Assembly: GCA_030062745.1 (NCBI GenBank)
Contig: CP099848.1
Span: 18,773,081-18,837,080 of the forward strand
Direction: 5' to 3'
DNA length: 64,000 bases
Origin: Capitulum mitella
Lineage: Eukaryota > Arthropoda > Thecostraca > Pollicipedomorpha > Pollicipedidae
Shown: positions 36,101 to 47,900 of the stretch, one piece after another
Numbering within the stretch: position 1 is the stretch's first letter
Layout of the letters: every line of letters starts with the position of its first letter
Position numbers and translations under genes: made by a program
The notes under the pieces: model-generated
Told to the model about the DNA's origin: nothing
The model's input: only the letters and a program-made list of their open reading frames with translations
Database searches by the model: none

Positions 36101-38610
36101 TTGCCCACGTACACCGCAAGGTGGATAAATAGCCTGTATTCGAGGACGTTTTCACGACAGCACCCTATCTCCGTTTGGCATTCGAGCTGCGCGCTTCAGT
36201 TTCGGCAAATGATTAATGACAAATCCAGCTGCCAGCCTCAATATTTTGCAGCTCCATGGCGCGTCTCCGTAGAAAAAGATGGACTTCAGCCATTTCGTCT
36301 TGCTCAGTCAGGAACCGGTGGCATTTGGCAACCTTGCCGCCGAGTATATGTATGTTTTCTTGAACTATCATCTTGGTTACCTTTGACGAGACATAATGTC
36401 TGCGTTTCTCCAACGCACCGACGTCTGCCGGCTATTTTTCTGCACTACAGATTTGCAACTTTTCATGCGATACAATGTCGTATAATTAAATTTCTGCCCA
36501 AAAGCTGAACAAACTGCACAAGCCATACCTTTATAACTTCTTAATCACGGCCTTCGTTTGCATGTGCGTTGCGCTCCTCCATAGAATTTCTCATCGAATT
36601 CTCCGTCCAAACACATGGCTTTCCAATGTTCTGTCTCCCCCTACGTCATCGCGCATCGTAATTGGACCCACGTCTTCTTTCAGGACCGCACAGAACGAAG
36701 TCTGTTTCGCACGTCCTGCCAAATAGCAGCGTGCAACTGAATCAGCCTCACTCCAAATATTGTCAACCAATTTCGTCTCATGCTGCATTAGTCACTGTCG
36801 TTTCTGTCGGTCTCTGTCTAGTTTCCAGTTCTCGTCTAATTCCCTGTATCTGTCTCGGTCTTCAAATATGTGTCCGTTTCTGTGTAACCCTTTCTCTATC
36901 CTATCAGTATCCTCCTGACTATCTCCCCGTATATCTCACCTTGTGTATATCCCTACTAAAGTCTTATTTCCTTGTATCGTATTGAATATCTCGAAAACGG
37001 GGGTCGCGTCATATCGAGCACGATAAAACAAAGCAATTTTTAGCTGTGAGCAAGAGAATCGGAATTTGGAGCATAATTGACGAACAAATCATGCAAAAGG
37101 CGAAATAACACCTTTTTGTACGATTTCATTGGGAACAACGAAAACGAGAAACACTTGATGGCCTATACCGAGGTGTTCACAATTGACTGACGAACTTGGT
37201 CCAAGTATTTTCAATCGTCAGCTCCCAATGGCGGCGCCATAATCTTCAACTGAACACAAATCACTCAAAATCCATCGATTTTGCCCAAAACTACGACATG
37301 CATCGGTTCAGTTGATGCGCCATAGCAGGAACAGTTATGTCAATTATGATTATTTTATTGCGGCATCAGAACGACAAAACTACGGCCTTTCTATTGGTAC
37401 TAATTTTACCAGCAATTTCACACTGCATGCTATCGAAATCGCAGTGTAAACAGAGAAGACCGGGAAATGAAAAATGTTCTCACTTTGAGCACGTGCCGTG
37501 GCTACTCCGTTTGTCGGACGACGTCGACCCTACGGAATGACATGCAGCGGGTACCTAATGGCATGAGCCTATTAAGTCGCCGAGGCGTCATAATTAACTG
37601 AATTTACACGTACCCTATTCTGTAGGGCTTGCAAAACTGCTAATTTTTGTGTTCCGGTCGCAAGCACGCGCTACGTGCTGATCCCCACGCGGGGTATTTA
37701 ACGCGATATTGTTCTGCAATCGATTCTCTGTCGAACGGACCAGGTTTCGTCTCGGTACGACACACGGTTGGTGAGATTAGCCTCCGGGAAGGGTGCCGTG
37801 TCGGCGCCCGCCAATGGCCCAAAAACGCACCTGAAACGGGGCCAAAGTGCGACCCGCATCGCATCACGTGGCGTCGCATGGCCGGGACGGCTGCGCCACA
37901 CCTGCTCAGTGCTTGGCCCTATTGGAACGGTAAAGAAACTGGCTTTCTGTCGGTACCAGTTTCGTGTCAGAAATCGACACTGTAATTTTCGAAGTTTTGG
38001 TGTAAACAGAAACGACGCAAACTTCACAGATAAGCCAACTTTGAGCGCGTGCCACAGCTACCCCGTTCCGCGGACGAGGTCGACTCCGCTAGACGATTTA
38101 TAGTCGGTACCTTCTCCTGCTTGGTTCCTGGTGCCTCGGGCCCGTGTCTTTAACGGCAACGGAGATAACAACCCCATTTTGAAACCTTTCAGAACGGACA
38201 TTTTTCTCGTTCCCTTGGGTGGCACGCGCCACGTGGTGGTCCCAACGCGCAGTGTTTGGTATCATGTTGTTCCCCTGTCGATTCTCTTTCAATCGCGCTC
38301 GGTTTCGTGCCGATGCGACCAGCGGTTGCCGAGATCGGGTGCCCGAAAGGGCCGCGCGACACCGTTTTGAAAGAATTTTCCGTATTTTTCCGCGATTTTG
38401 CCAAAAATACATGCAAACCCTATGGGCGACTGTAGCGCGTGCCACGCGCATTCCGTGCGCCCCCGACGCCGGAAAACCCGACCAGAATGCATTGTGCCAC
38501 CAAACCCCTGACCTGGCCGAGTTTCAGCCACGTGCCACGTGTAGTCTCGCCACACCAGCCCGTCAAAACCGAACTCCGACGGGAGACACTTTAAAATTTA
38601 TAATATAGAG
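33186..38610 (+). repeat. About 5-kb tandem unit T, copy 2
   Basis: Begins with AGACTA at 33186-33191 and ends TAATATAGAG before a third AGACTA at 38611-38616. It is 5425 bp. The head-to-tail junction shares one AGACTA. Copy 2 carries the extra hairpin (35965-36050) and the internal segment near 37750-38090 that is missing in copy 1. No domain was recognised in any frame; the largest frames (for example 35536-35937) track GC-rich stretches. Confidence 0.85.
36007..36050. repeat. Perfect 20-bp hairpin, copy 2 only
   Basis: Arms 36007-36026 and 36031-36050 are exact inverted repeats separated by GACA; the arm begins CTGGCGGAGCGACG. At the same place copy 1 reads CCGACGGTGCTCGCG with no insertion. 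Confidence 0.95.
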
Positions 38611-40864
38611 AGACTAATATTTCGCCTGACCCAGGCTGACCATGACTACACAGTTTTTAACATTTTGGCATGCTTCTCATGCAGAAGATCGTGACCTTTC
38701 GTTTGATACGCAGCTGAGAGCTCTAAGACCGATATATGATGATATGATGATATGATAAGATGATGTAAAATTGATGTCGGTTTTTCCAACGTCGTGTTTT
38801 GCGTCTCACGTGACCTGTGACCCCATCAGTCTCGTGACCAAGGCTAACATAACATTTTCCGAATCGTAAAACTCGGGGCTATCGATTGGTGGTACACTGG
38901 TCAGCATCCGACGGTTAGATCCTGAGATAACAGGGATGGGGTGACTCTTTTGACACTCTCAGGCGGTCTCAGGTACGAAAACACGCCAGGCGGTGCCGGG
39001 TGATGAAAAGCAGAAAGAACCATCCGCTTACACGGATCCGACCAGTCCAGCCAGTCAGTACATGGCCCGAGCCAGTCTTGTCCCTCCTGCACCGTGCCAC
39101 CGCTTTTAAGGCGCTCAGGTTCTTTGTGTATCGCCTCTCCTTTGGCATGGCCATGGCTTCCTAGGTCTTTCGACCTCTAAAGGGGTGGTTGTACTTGTTG
39201 TCCGCAGAACTGACCGGAGGTGCCGAAGCTTATTTTGGCCGTCCTCATTTGCTGGGTCGATGTAATCAGCTAGACATGGGAGAGCGCTCTCGTGGATTTT
39301 TTTTGGGGGGACCGCAGGCCGCAGACGCCAACGGGCGATTGCTGTTGTGTTTCTTCGCTCCGGCTGGCTCGGCTTGGTCACTTTTATGTGGAAGAGGACT
39401 CCCTCTCTACTGACGATGACGGATACTGCCGGCCTTGGCGTTGTCGATTTTTTCGTTCGGCCAATCGGCATTTGTCCTTTTGGCAACTTCATGACATTAT
39501 TTGCCGGCCGGAAGATCACAACGTCCAGTTTTTCTTGGATCCGCCCGTTTTTGTAGGCCTGGGTCGGAAATGGGGCTGGGAACGGCACGGAGGACTAGCT
39601 GAGCGTTCATGAAAGCTCCGAGGCTCGTACGGGCGGCCGTGACTACGCCTGAACTGACGGCAATGCTGAGCTGAGGTTTGGCGCAGCTTTCAGAAGGCGG
39701 GAGAGCAAGGGAAAATGCAACGACGTTACATTTTTAGGACCCTCCTGTCTTAGTCGTGACTCGTGACTGCAACAATGTTTGGGATCCCGGTCGGCGTGGT
39801 TCTACGAGAACCCTCTTCGTCCTATGACCTTCGTTGCAGCGGAAGCTGTCCGTCCTCCCCGGTCAAATTAAGGGAGGAGAACCCTTCTCCCCTTCTTGCC
39901 AGCCTCCATCCCGTTAACATTGGTGGATGCCGACGTGCAGATCATGTAATGCAGATAATGAGCGGCACGTTGCACTGCGGCAGTCACGTCGTAAACGGCG
40001 TCAGTTTTCGACGACAGTTTCCATTTTCATTGCCATTGCCGTCCCTTCCACAAAATCTACGTACGAGTCTTTATCCCAATTCCGAAAACTACGCGAATCG
40101 TCACCTGCTATGAAACACTTTAACCACTCCACCTCGCATGTACGCCGCGGCTCCGGCAAATTCCGGCGAGATTCCTGCTCGGCTCCTCCTGGGGAATCAG
40201 CAGCCAGGGGAACGCTGATTTCCCCTGGCTGCTCGCCGCCAGTGGAGCCGGTCGCCGTGAAGTCGCTGTCGGGTGTGGCCCGGGCTGGCTGCCATCGCCC
40301 TGTCAGGCCAGGCCCATGCTCTGAGGCCCGGCATACCCGATGCTGGTTGCTGTCGCTGTCAGCATGCCAGGTCCATGGTGCGGGACCCGGCATCGGTTCG
40401 CCGGACGTCGACTGCAGAACGGACCTCCCTTAGGCGGAGTCCAGTTCAAGGACGCTGAGGGCTGAGCTGGATCAGTCTCTCTGATGATCCGCCGAAACCG
40501 GCTTCCTGCGACCCGCCACCGGATGCCGGAATTCCATGTCGCTCCGCGTTGCGTCCCTGGAACTAAAGCTGGTGGACGTACGCGATGCCGAAGCTTAAGA
40601 CTTCGGACACCGGTGGGTCAGAACTGTCTGGATCGGGACCTGCCTCAGGCGGGATCAGGCTTCAGAGCGCTGCATGGCTGGGCTGGATCAAACTCTTTGA
40701 TGATCTGCCATCGGTACCAGGTGATGGCTTTCCGTGGCTCGCTGCCAGACTGGTCCCGGAATCTCTCCGCGGCGCTCTCTTTGTCATCTTTCACCATCAA
40801 AATTGCTTTTCACTGGCCACCACTTAGTTCGGCGACTTGTGCCTGCTTACTAAGTTCTTGATGA
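38611..40864. other. Gene-free interval right of the tandem units
   Basis: Contains a short ATGATGATATGATGATATGA tract (38728-38765), a stretch with open frames on both strands at 39115-39612 but no recognisable domain, a 14-bp hairpin at 40199-40233 and degenerate tandem repeats of 70-200 bp between 40270 and 40710 (CCAGGCCCATG / CCAGGTCCATG; GAGCTGGATCAGTCTC / GGGCTGGATCAAACTC). No exon with splice support was found. Confidence 0.55.
40199..40233. repeat. 14-bp perfect hairpin
   Basis: AGCAGCCAGGGGAA, then a 7-base loop CGCTGAT, then its exact reverse complement. A terminator-like role makes no sense in this context; it is either chance or a small RNA fold. Confidence 0.85.
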
Positions 40865-41390
40865 TCAACATCTGCAATGCCCAGCGTTGGGCGCCATGAT
40901 GTGACGTGCAGTCGAAGTGCGATGGTCGTGCAGAATTGCAGTGTTTTGCAATATGGGAAGCTGGAGGTTTGCTTGTGGATTCCGACCTCGCGAACACGCT
41001 GGTGTTGTCCGTTTGACGCTCCGGCGGACCGTTGCTGGGACATAGTCCTTGCAACAATGCACAACATTCTGCTACATTGTGCAACAAGGGCCAAATCGGT
41101 GCGGGAGGCCACCGCAACGCGTCTCAGACCCTGCCAAGTGCGCTTGGTTCCCCGCGACAGTACCTCGTCTGTCAGACATAGCTGTGGCGGCTGCCCCTTC
41201 GGTCTCAGAGGAGCCGTCGCCTGCCGTGGCTTGGGGACGCTTGTACCGTCGGTCCGCAGGTGGCCACCTCGTGTCGTCCACACCGAAATTTATCGCTGCG
41301 GGCTTGCAAATGCTGGTCGATCATATAGACAGTTCATGCTAACGGGAAGGATTTATCCAATGATTAGTGAGCAGGCAACTACTGGGGTCG
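40865..41390 (+). repeat. Repeat family G, copy 3 (more complete, diverged)
   Basis: Shares with 25075-25540 the CATTGTGCAACAAGGGCC block, the CAGACCCTGC block and GCTGGTCGATCATATAGAC. It extends further left. Divergence is clearly higher than between copies 1 and 2, so this is an independent copy. Confidence 0.7.
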
Positions 41391-42000
41391 CAGTCGTTCG
41401 TGACATGTATCGCGACACGGTGTCAACGTAACCGGTGGGCGTTATGTCCGCGCGAGAATGGGCCAGCCATGCGTTTTGCTTGTGCTCACTGGTGGGCACT
41501 CACGCTATGCCGCCCAAAGCCGCGGGGGTTTGCCGCAGCATTCAGCGTAATGGACCGATATTGTTGCCATCCGACCCGACACAGGAGACGGGCCGTCCCC
41601 AGACGGAACAGGCGCCACCACAAACACCGCTCAGGTTCCACCGCAGCTGCTCCCCGCATGGTGCCGGAGTCACGGGTACCGGCGTCCGATCTGGAAACAG
41701 AAAACATTTCAAGCGTTCAAGAAATGCAGACAATGTAACTACAGCGGTTACAAAGCGTCACGGCAGAATGCATCCGCATTGGCAGGGCCTGGGGGAGGGG
41801 GACCGTCGTGGCCATGGCTCCCTTGTCGCTGAAGAGTCCGGGGGTCTGCATTTTTATCCCTCGCTGTCACTGTCGTGACATCACTGGTACCCGAGTGACC
41901 TTGGAAGCATTTGCAGTCTCCGGCGCCGAGTCTTGGCCCGGTCTCTGGGCACCAGACCGGACCAGACCGGATAGGTATGCTTGGCAAGGAACATATGCAA
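41391..42000. other. Gene-free interval
   Basis: GC-rich DNA with overlapping open frames on both strands of 60-147 codons, none with a domain or conserved counterpart. Nothing else is seen. Confidence 0.5.
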
Positions 42001-42009
42001 TAGTCCGAT

Positions 42010-42780
42010 GATACAATGGTGCGTGTGTGAAGTTAGCAACGAAAACAAAAACAAAATCACAAACGATAAAATATTTCCACAAAACTGTTCGGAAGTCATA
42101 TAACATCCAGGGATTACGACTCCGAGGTCCATTTTCACCTACAGTTAAAGGAGCAAAGCTCAAATTCAAATAAAACGTCGTGAACGTATGTACCGTTTTA
42201 CGGATAGGTGTCACCACATACCATTAAATACTGGGCGCCAATAAATGGAACAACTTAAAATCTAGGTAAATCATCGAAAAAGCCGAAATTAACCTCAAAG
42301 TCAAAGAGTAAGGTCAAAACAAGTGTTGAAAACTGACGCACTTTTTGCGAGTAGCTGGCGTTAGTTACAGTTAAGTGATGGGCCGCAATAGATGGAGTGC
42401 ATTGAAATCTAAGTGAGTCATCCGCCGAAATTGGCCCAAAAATCAAGCTGACAACGAGCGTTGAAAAATTACATACACATCCGTACATACACATACTTTT
42501 TATGAGTAGGTGACGGTACGCATCACTAAGTGACGCGCATCCATAGATACACACAGAGAAAAATTCAGTACCCCTGGTGCTAATCTTTTTAATTAGTCCC
42601 AATAGGGCGCTGCTAGAAGTACCTTTGCCCTAAAAGGTGGCAAAATTTCAACCTATTTAGAGCCAATGATACTACTCAATCGCCCTTCAGTATGATACGG
42701 GTGCTAAAATTACTCCTCAAGTAGTCCAGTATTCTGTTAGCACCCCGCAAGTACCCCACGTCAGCCGTTCGAAATGCGCG
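42010..42780 (-). repeat. Composite AGGTCA-satellite repeat (family S), minus-strand copy
   Basis: Reverse complement of the two ends of the element at 57900-61830. The edge with GCAACGAAAACAAAAACAAA matches 61760-61800 reversed. About two degenerate 142-bp units follow (42260-42540), then ATTTTTCTCTGTGTGTATC and AGCACCAGGGGTACTGA-type sequence, as at 58100-58330. It lacks the 21-bp minisatellite. Confidence 0.75.
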
Positions 42781-44340
42781 AGCGCGGGAGGTGGTGGGAG
42801 GTTGCGCAAACTGCTCCACGATTGACTGCTAAATGAAGTTTAAATTAACCCCTGCAGGGTAACGTAAACCCGAATCGGGTACTTATCAGTGTGAAGTGCA
42901 CGTTTTCTGAGCGCGCAGACGCGGTCAAGACGCCATTTTCGTGCAGTGCGTGGTCTGGAACACTGACGACGCATCCTGAGGATGATATCCGATGAAGGTG
43001 AGGTGATTCAGCTGTATGTGTATAACTGTTTGGTGAGTGTTGTCTTATAATGTATGAACTTAGGCATTCTGATAGATAAGAAACATAGCATATGCGTCTT
43101 AAGATTTTCCTAACCTGCAAGTTGGCAAGAACGTAACTGGGTAGATATTTTGGGGCACTCACAGGCCAGCCCCAAACGTGAAGGCCGTTTCATTTAACGA
43201 CAGCTTGTATGAACACGAACTACGCCTTAAGAAAATTATTTTGCAAAGGTTTGATTGTTGTGATGCAGTCACGTGCAATGATTGCTTTTGGAGTAGCATC
43301 CCAAGGTACTTGACCTCTTTTTCCCAATGCAAACGAGTGGGTTGTTGGGCAGGTAGGCAGGTGTGCCTAAAAATGCAATACTCGTGATTAAAATAGGAAC
43401 AAACTGTGGTACTGATGGAGGATATGCCTTATGCTATATGATGAAGTAGAAAGGTAGATCAGGATCCGATAAACTTTTTATCTCACACATATTGCTCTGT
43501 ACCGGGCTTTGCATAGGTATACTTTTCACGGTATACCATGAACGTTGGTACACAAAAACAGCAAAAAACACTTTTGCTTTGCGGGTTTTTTCAGCCCGAC
43601 CCCTGCAGCCTGCAGGCCTCGGGGCTCAAAACGATAACCATTTTTTGACAACAGGAAGGGTAAAACGGGGTAAAACGCCTCTCCGGAAAGATGCCTGTTG
43701 GGCCTAGCAGTAACGCACCACCTACCTTATCGCTGAATGCTTCTGAAGGCAGCACTGTGCTGTACAGATATATATTGTCTTATATTTTCAGCGTATGCTG
43801 ATTCAATATCGTCATTTTTATTTGTGACACATCGGTCTGTTTAAAATAGCTAGGGCTTTGCGTTTTATGGGTTTTGCGTTTTACTTGTTATGTGATGATT
43901 GTGCATCTGTTGACCTTTTGCTTTTATTTAACCTGCGTCAGGGTAGAATTTATTTCATTTTGGTTAGTTCGATTGGTAACATCAGGGATAAGGGACCGAT
44001 TTTATGTGGAATATGAAGACCCGTTATGGCGCATAGGATCCGTTAATCAAAATTCATAACTTACGTACACGTGACATACGGTGGTTAGCGTTACTTCGGA
44101 TCCTCAAGAATCATAACAAATGTCATTCTCAAATAGATTGAAAGCCGCTTTCAGCGCCCGTACCATCCAAACGTTTCCGGCTCCAAGCCGGTACATCATG
44201 TCTCTGGAGTGTTGCGGTATGGGGCCGGTAGCCAGGGGCGTCGGTTTATGTAAATGATTAGAGACTTAGCCGACGGCCTGACAACCTACCTCTCCCAAAC
44301 GTGAGTTTTACAACGGATTTCGCCCAAGTTATATTTGCCG
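42781..44340. other. Gene-free interval upstream of the gene
   Basis: No exon and no clear repeat. Short frames (60-105 codons) show no domain. The last few hundred bases may include the promoter of the downstream gene, but I see no convincing core element. Confidence 0.5.
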
Positions 44341-44399
44341 CGTGCAATTTATATTTGCGATATATTTGCGATATGCATCGCCACATGAGTTCGACGCAT

Positions 44400-44475
44400 A
44401 ACAGCCATTTCCCGCGCCGAGGAGGGAAAACGAGGTCTTTACCACGGGCGGCCGGCTCGTGGCAGTCACGGTGCC
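44400..44475 (+). other. Possible 5' non-coding exon of the PB1 gene
   Basis: GGTGCC|GTAAGTAT at 44476 is a strong splice donor, and a good acceptor (GATTTCAG) lies at 44765, just before the ATG at 44772. That would leave a 290-bp first intron. The start of this exon is a guess; only the donor is seen. Confidence 0.35.
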
Positions 44476-44771
44476 GTAAGTATCCCACAGTTATCAGGCT
44501 GAAGGCCTATTGTAAAATTATCTCGCGTCTGTGAACACGTCAGCGACTAGGTCAGGGTCTGGACAAGGAACTTGACATTTTCGGACCCTTGTCCATACGT
44601 TGACCACCTGAAACATCCAGAATAGGTTGACGGAGATGAATTAAGGAGGAAATAAAGAAGTTTTGCTTAGATTTCAAAGGATCCTCAACACCACGCCAAA
44701 TCTGGTAACTAATCGAAATTAAATATATACGTTTGGATTTTAATCGAAACCCTTTATGATTTCAGGGCAGA

Positions 44772-44983
44772 ATGAAGATTTTTGTTGAATATAGGAATCG
44801 GGTGAAGAAAGTGTCTGCCGAAAAGAGCGCTATCATTGATGCCATACAATCCAAGTTTGGCTTGAGTCTTGGTTTCCAGTTGGAATATCGAGATATGGAT
44901 AAAAGTGGGCAGCCGATTTGGGTTGAGGTGGAAGACTCTGATGACATTGAGGATGGCTGCAGCCTGCGAGTCATATCGAAGGA
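44772..44983 (+). CDS. Exon 1: PB1-like domain
   Basis: Codes MKIFVEYRNRVKKVS and onward, 70 codons plus two bases. The donor GA|GTAAGG is near-consensus; without splicing the frame stops at once. The chosen ATG fits the expected start of a PB1 first strand, and an acceptor lies 6 bp upstream. PB1 domains make head-to-tail protein contacts; the acidic cluster WVEVEDSDDIED and the early basic residues would allow such pairing. Confidence 0.8.
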
Positions 44984-47900
44984 GTAAGGACATGCTATTT
45001 TTCTGGAATCTCGTGTCAGTAGGCGTTCTGCACCGCGGCGTACACATGCGTTACAAATGTTGCCAGGTTGTATGTAATTCATGATTCATATAAAGCAACA
45101 GTGCATCCATAGTTTAATGTTCACGCAACAGTCTTTTAGGAATGCATTACCTGTATCATTTTGTATGGTGGAGAAGTATGTGATATGCCTGATGTATGCA
45201 TGGTGCACCCATGACTGATAAGTATAGGAATATTGGTTAACGCCTCAGTCTTGGCACGTAATAGTTGGCCTATGATATTGAACGGTTAATACTGGTCAAA
45301 AATGATGCCTGTCACTCTCATCCGTGCCGTATCTTTTATACTTCGATGTGTCAGTTAGCACGGATATTTGATGCTTCACATCACAGCTGCGTCCCTAAAT
45401 TTTTCGTTTTTGTAAAAATTCATCCAAAAGAACCTGAAATCACTGTGATTTATCATCGGTCGTTCGTGTAGACGTGACAGAATCGCCTCTTTTTATTCAT
45501 CATTCTAACCCAACCAAAAAGTTTCTCTTAACCTGCCTCCCACTGGGGACGGAGGCGGTTGACTCCCTAGTCGGGAAGGGGGTTCAACCGCCCCACCAGA
45601 GGTTTTCACAATATTGCGAGAGGAAGAAAGAACACAGGGCCACGAAACGTCGTGTACCTGTTTCATGATCATCTTTACACACTGTGTCAAAGTTCTGACG
45701 TCAGGTCAAGTTGGGTGTCCGACCTAGGTCAGGTTAAGCTGACCCATGTTCAAAAAAGTTTAGCACTCTGGAACTTCTTTGGAAAACACGATGTCACAGT
45801 GAAACTTTCGTGGATTAGAGATATTGATGGATGCAACGAATTTGCTATCTCGGATTCTTCGGAAATTTCCGGGTCATTGATCTGACTTCAAGCCCATTTT
45901 TAAGACATCTCGTTTTTTCGGAAATTGACGTAATTTTTCAGAACGTTTTTAGTGTAGGGTGATGCAGACATCCAGTTACCGTCAATGGGCAAACAATCAG
46001 TGACCTTTAGCCATTGACCTGAGGTCAGGTCACGAATAACTGTTGTGAGCCAAAATGCACCACAGTCAAAATCAGCCATGATTTATCCAGAACGGGTGGA
46101 AAATGGCATAGTACGCGCAGTTGCAACTAATGCCGTCAATTTAAAAAAAGTTTTAAGAAACTGCACATTTTAAAAATAAGTAGGCTCGCTCGAATAAAGC
46201 CCCACCAACTGTGTAAATTGGTAACAACTAAATTTTTCCAAAATTGGAGCATGAGAAACCATCACAATAACCATTAGGATTAACGAATATCACACGGAAA
46301 GGCGTATGTCGCGAAAATAAAGAAACGCCAAAACTAGTTCCCGTTAATTTCACACCGCGTTTGGCTACGGCGCTCGCCGAAAGTCAGCGGGAAAATTGCC
46401 GTGTCTTTAACCCAATATTTTTGGGTAAATATTGAACAAATCAGAGAAATTAGACGTGTATCGGCATGTGCGGACTTTTGCCTGTTCGTTGGCATCTACT
46501 TGGACTTTATTAATCACAGCCCTTGAGATCCAGGCCGCTTCTCGGTTTCATGCAGTCGGCTGTGAGAAAACATATATGGGCCGTAAAAGGCTTACGTATT
46601 ATTCATAACTACAGATGCAATCAGTTTCAAATTCCACTTGTCACGAACTTTCCTACGTTGTGCTTACTTTTATCGTACAGCAAACCATTCGCGAGCTAGA
46701 GCGGTCACCTCTCCCTCCCCCCTGTCGGGCTGATCGGCTCCGAGTGCCAGTCGGGCGCTGGTTAAGTACATGTTGGTCATGGCATATACATTTTCGTTCC
46801 CATACTTTAGTAAGCAGCTGGTTTTGAAATAGTGCACCCCATGCCTTTCTCCTAGGTCTTCCGTGTGGTCTTGTCTTTAGTTATGTTCCACCTATGATTG
46901 GATTTCCATTCGTTCAATGGTATGCTTGTTACTGCCTCAGTGAAGAGGTTCCGATTGTCGTTGCCGCGCAAGCCACGCCGGCCACGCCGGCCACGCCAAC
47001 GACGGTGGCAGAGTCACCGCCTGCTGAACGTGCGCAGCGACTGGACACCATTCTTCTCGTAGATACCGAGGGCGGGTAAGGTTTGCATTTCCCGAGGTGC
47101 CGCGAAGGCTAATTGTGCTGTTATGTACAAAACATTAACATATGGCGTATACCTAATGCTTGACTTATACATATATGTACATATATGCTCCTGCATATAT
47201 TATATATATACACACATATATATATATATGTATATATTTATATCTGTATTTCTTTCGTGTTTTCCATTGTATCCTTGCCGTATGTATATACAAATCACAA
47301 CGTTTCGGTATCATGAAATGGTGCTGTCTTCAGGAGGGCAAATTAGTTCACATATTACACAATGAATCAAGACAGTACAAGACGACGTCATTGCGAAGAG
47401 GTTAAAAAAAAAAAAAAAACGAGTCGGACATTCACAAAAATATTGGTAACCACCCACATTTAGGAGACTTTCAGACAGTCTTCAGTGCAAAAGATGACAC
47501 CATAGTATTTGGGGTGGCCTGTTCTTTTACGTATATCTAATATACGTAAATCTAAAGCTTTGTTTGATCCGCCAGTGGCAGTTAAAATATCAACACTTAC
47601 AAAATAGTCACGAAGTGCTGAATGATTTCTAATTGCTGAGGGATGTAATTGGGAGAGGGGAGACCTGTGCTGTGAGACCTACCTGAATGCTGGTGAATCC
47701 TGAGGTGGAATTTACGAAGGGTGCCTGCCTGGAAACGGTAAGCCAATCCTTATAGGTTCACCGTTTCTTTTGCGCCTCGCGTGAGGCGTCTTACGTTGGG
47801 TCCACCCTTTGTAACCTCCATCTCGGGATTCAACAGCATACAGGTACGTCGCACAGGTCTCCTCGTCTCCCACCCAGGTCACCTCACCAACAACGGGCAT

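Noticed and set aside
28165..38616. LTR retrotransposon with 5-kb spacing
   Set aside because: No LTR termini (TG...CA), primer-binding site or polyprotein frame; the repeated unit is the whole 5 kb.
39115..39612. 157-codon minus-strand and 106-codon plus-strand frames
   Set aside because: The two overlap, and neither has a recognisable domain or a second copy to test conservation.
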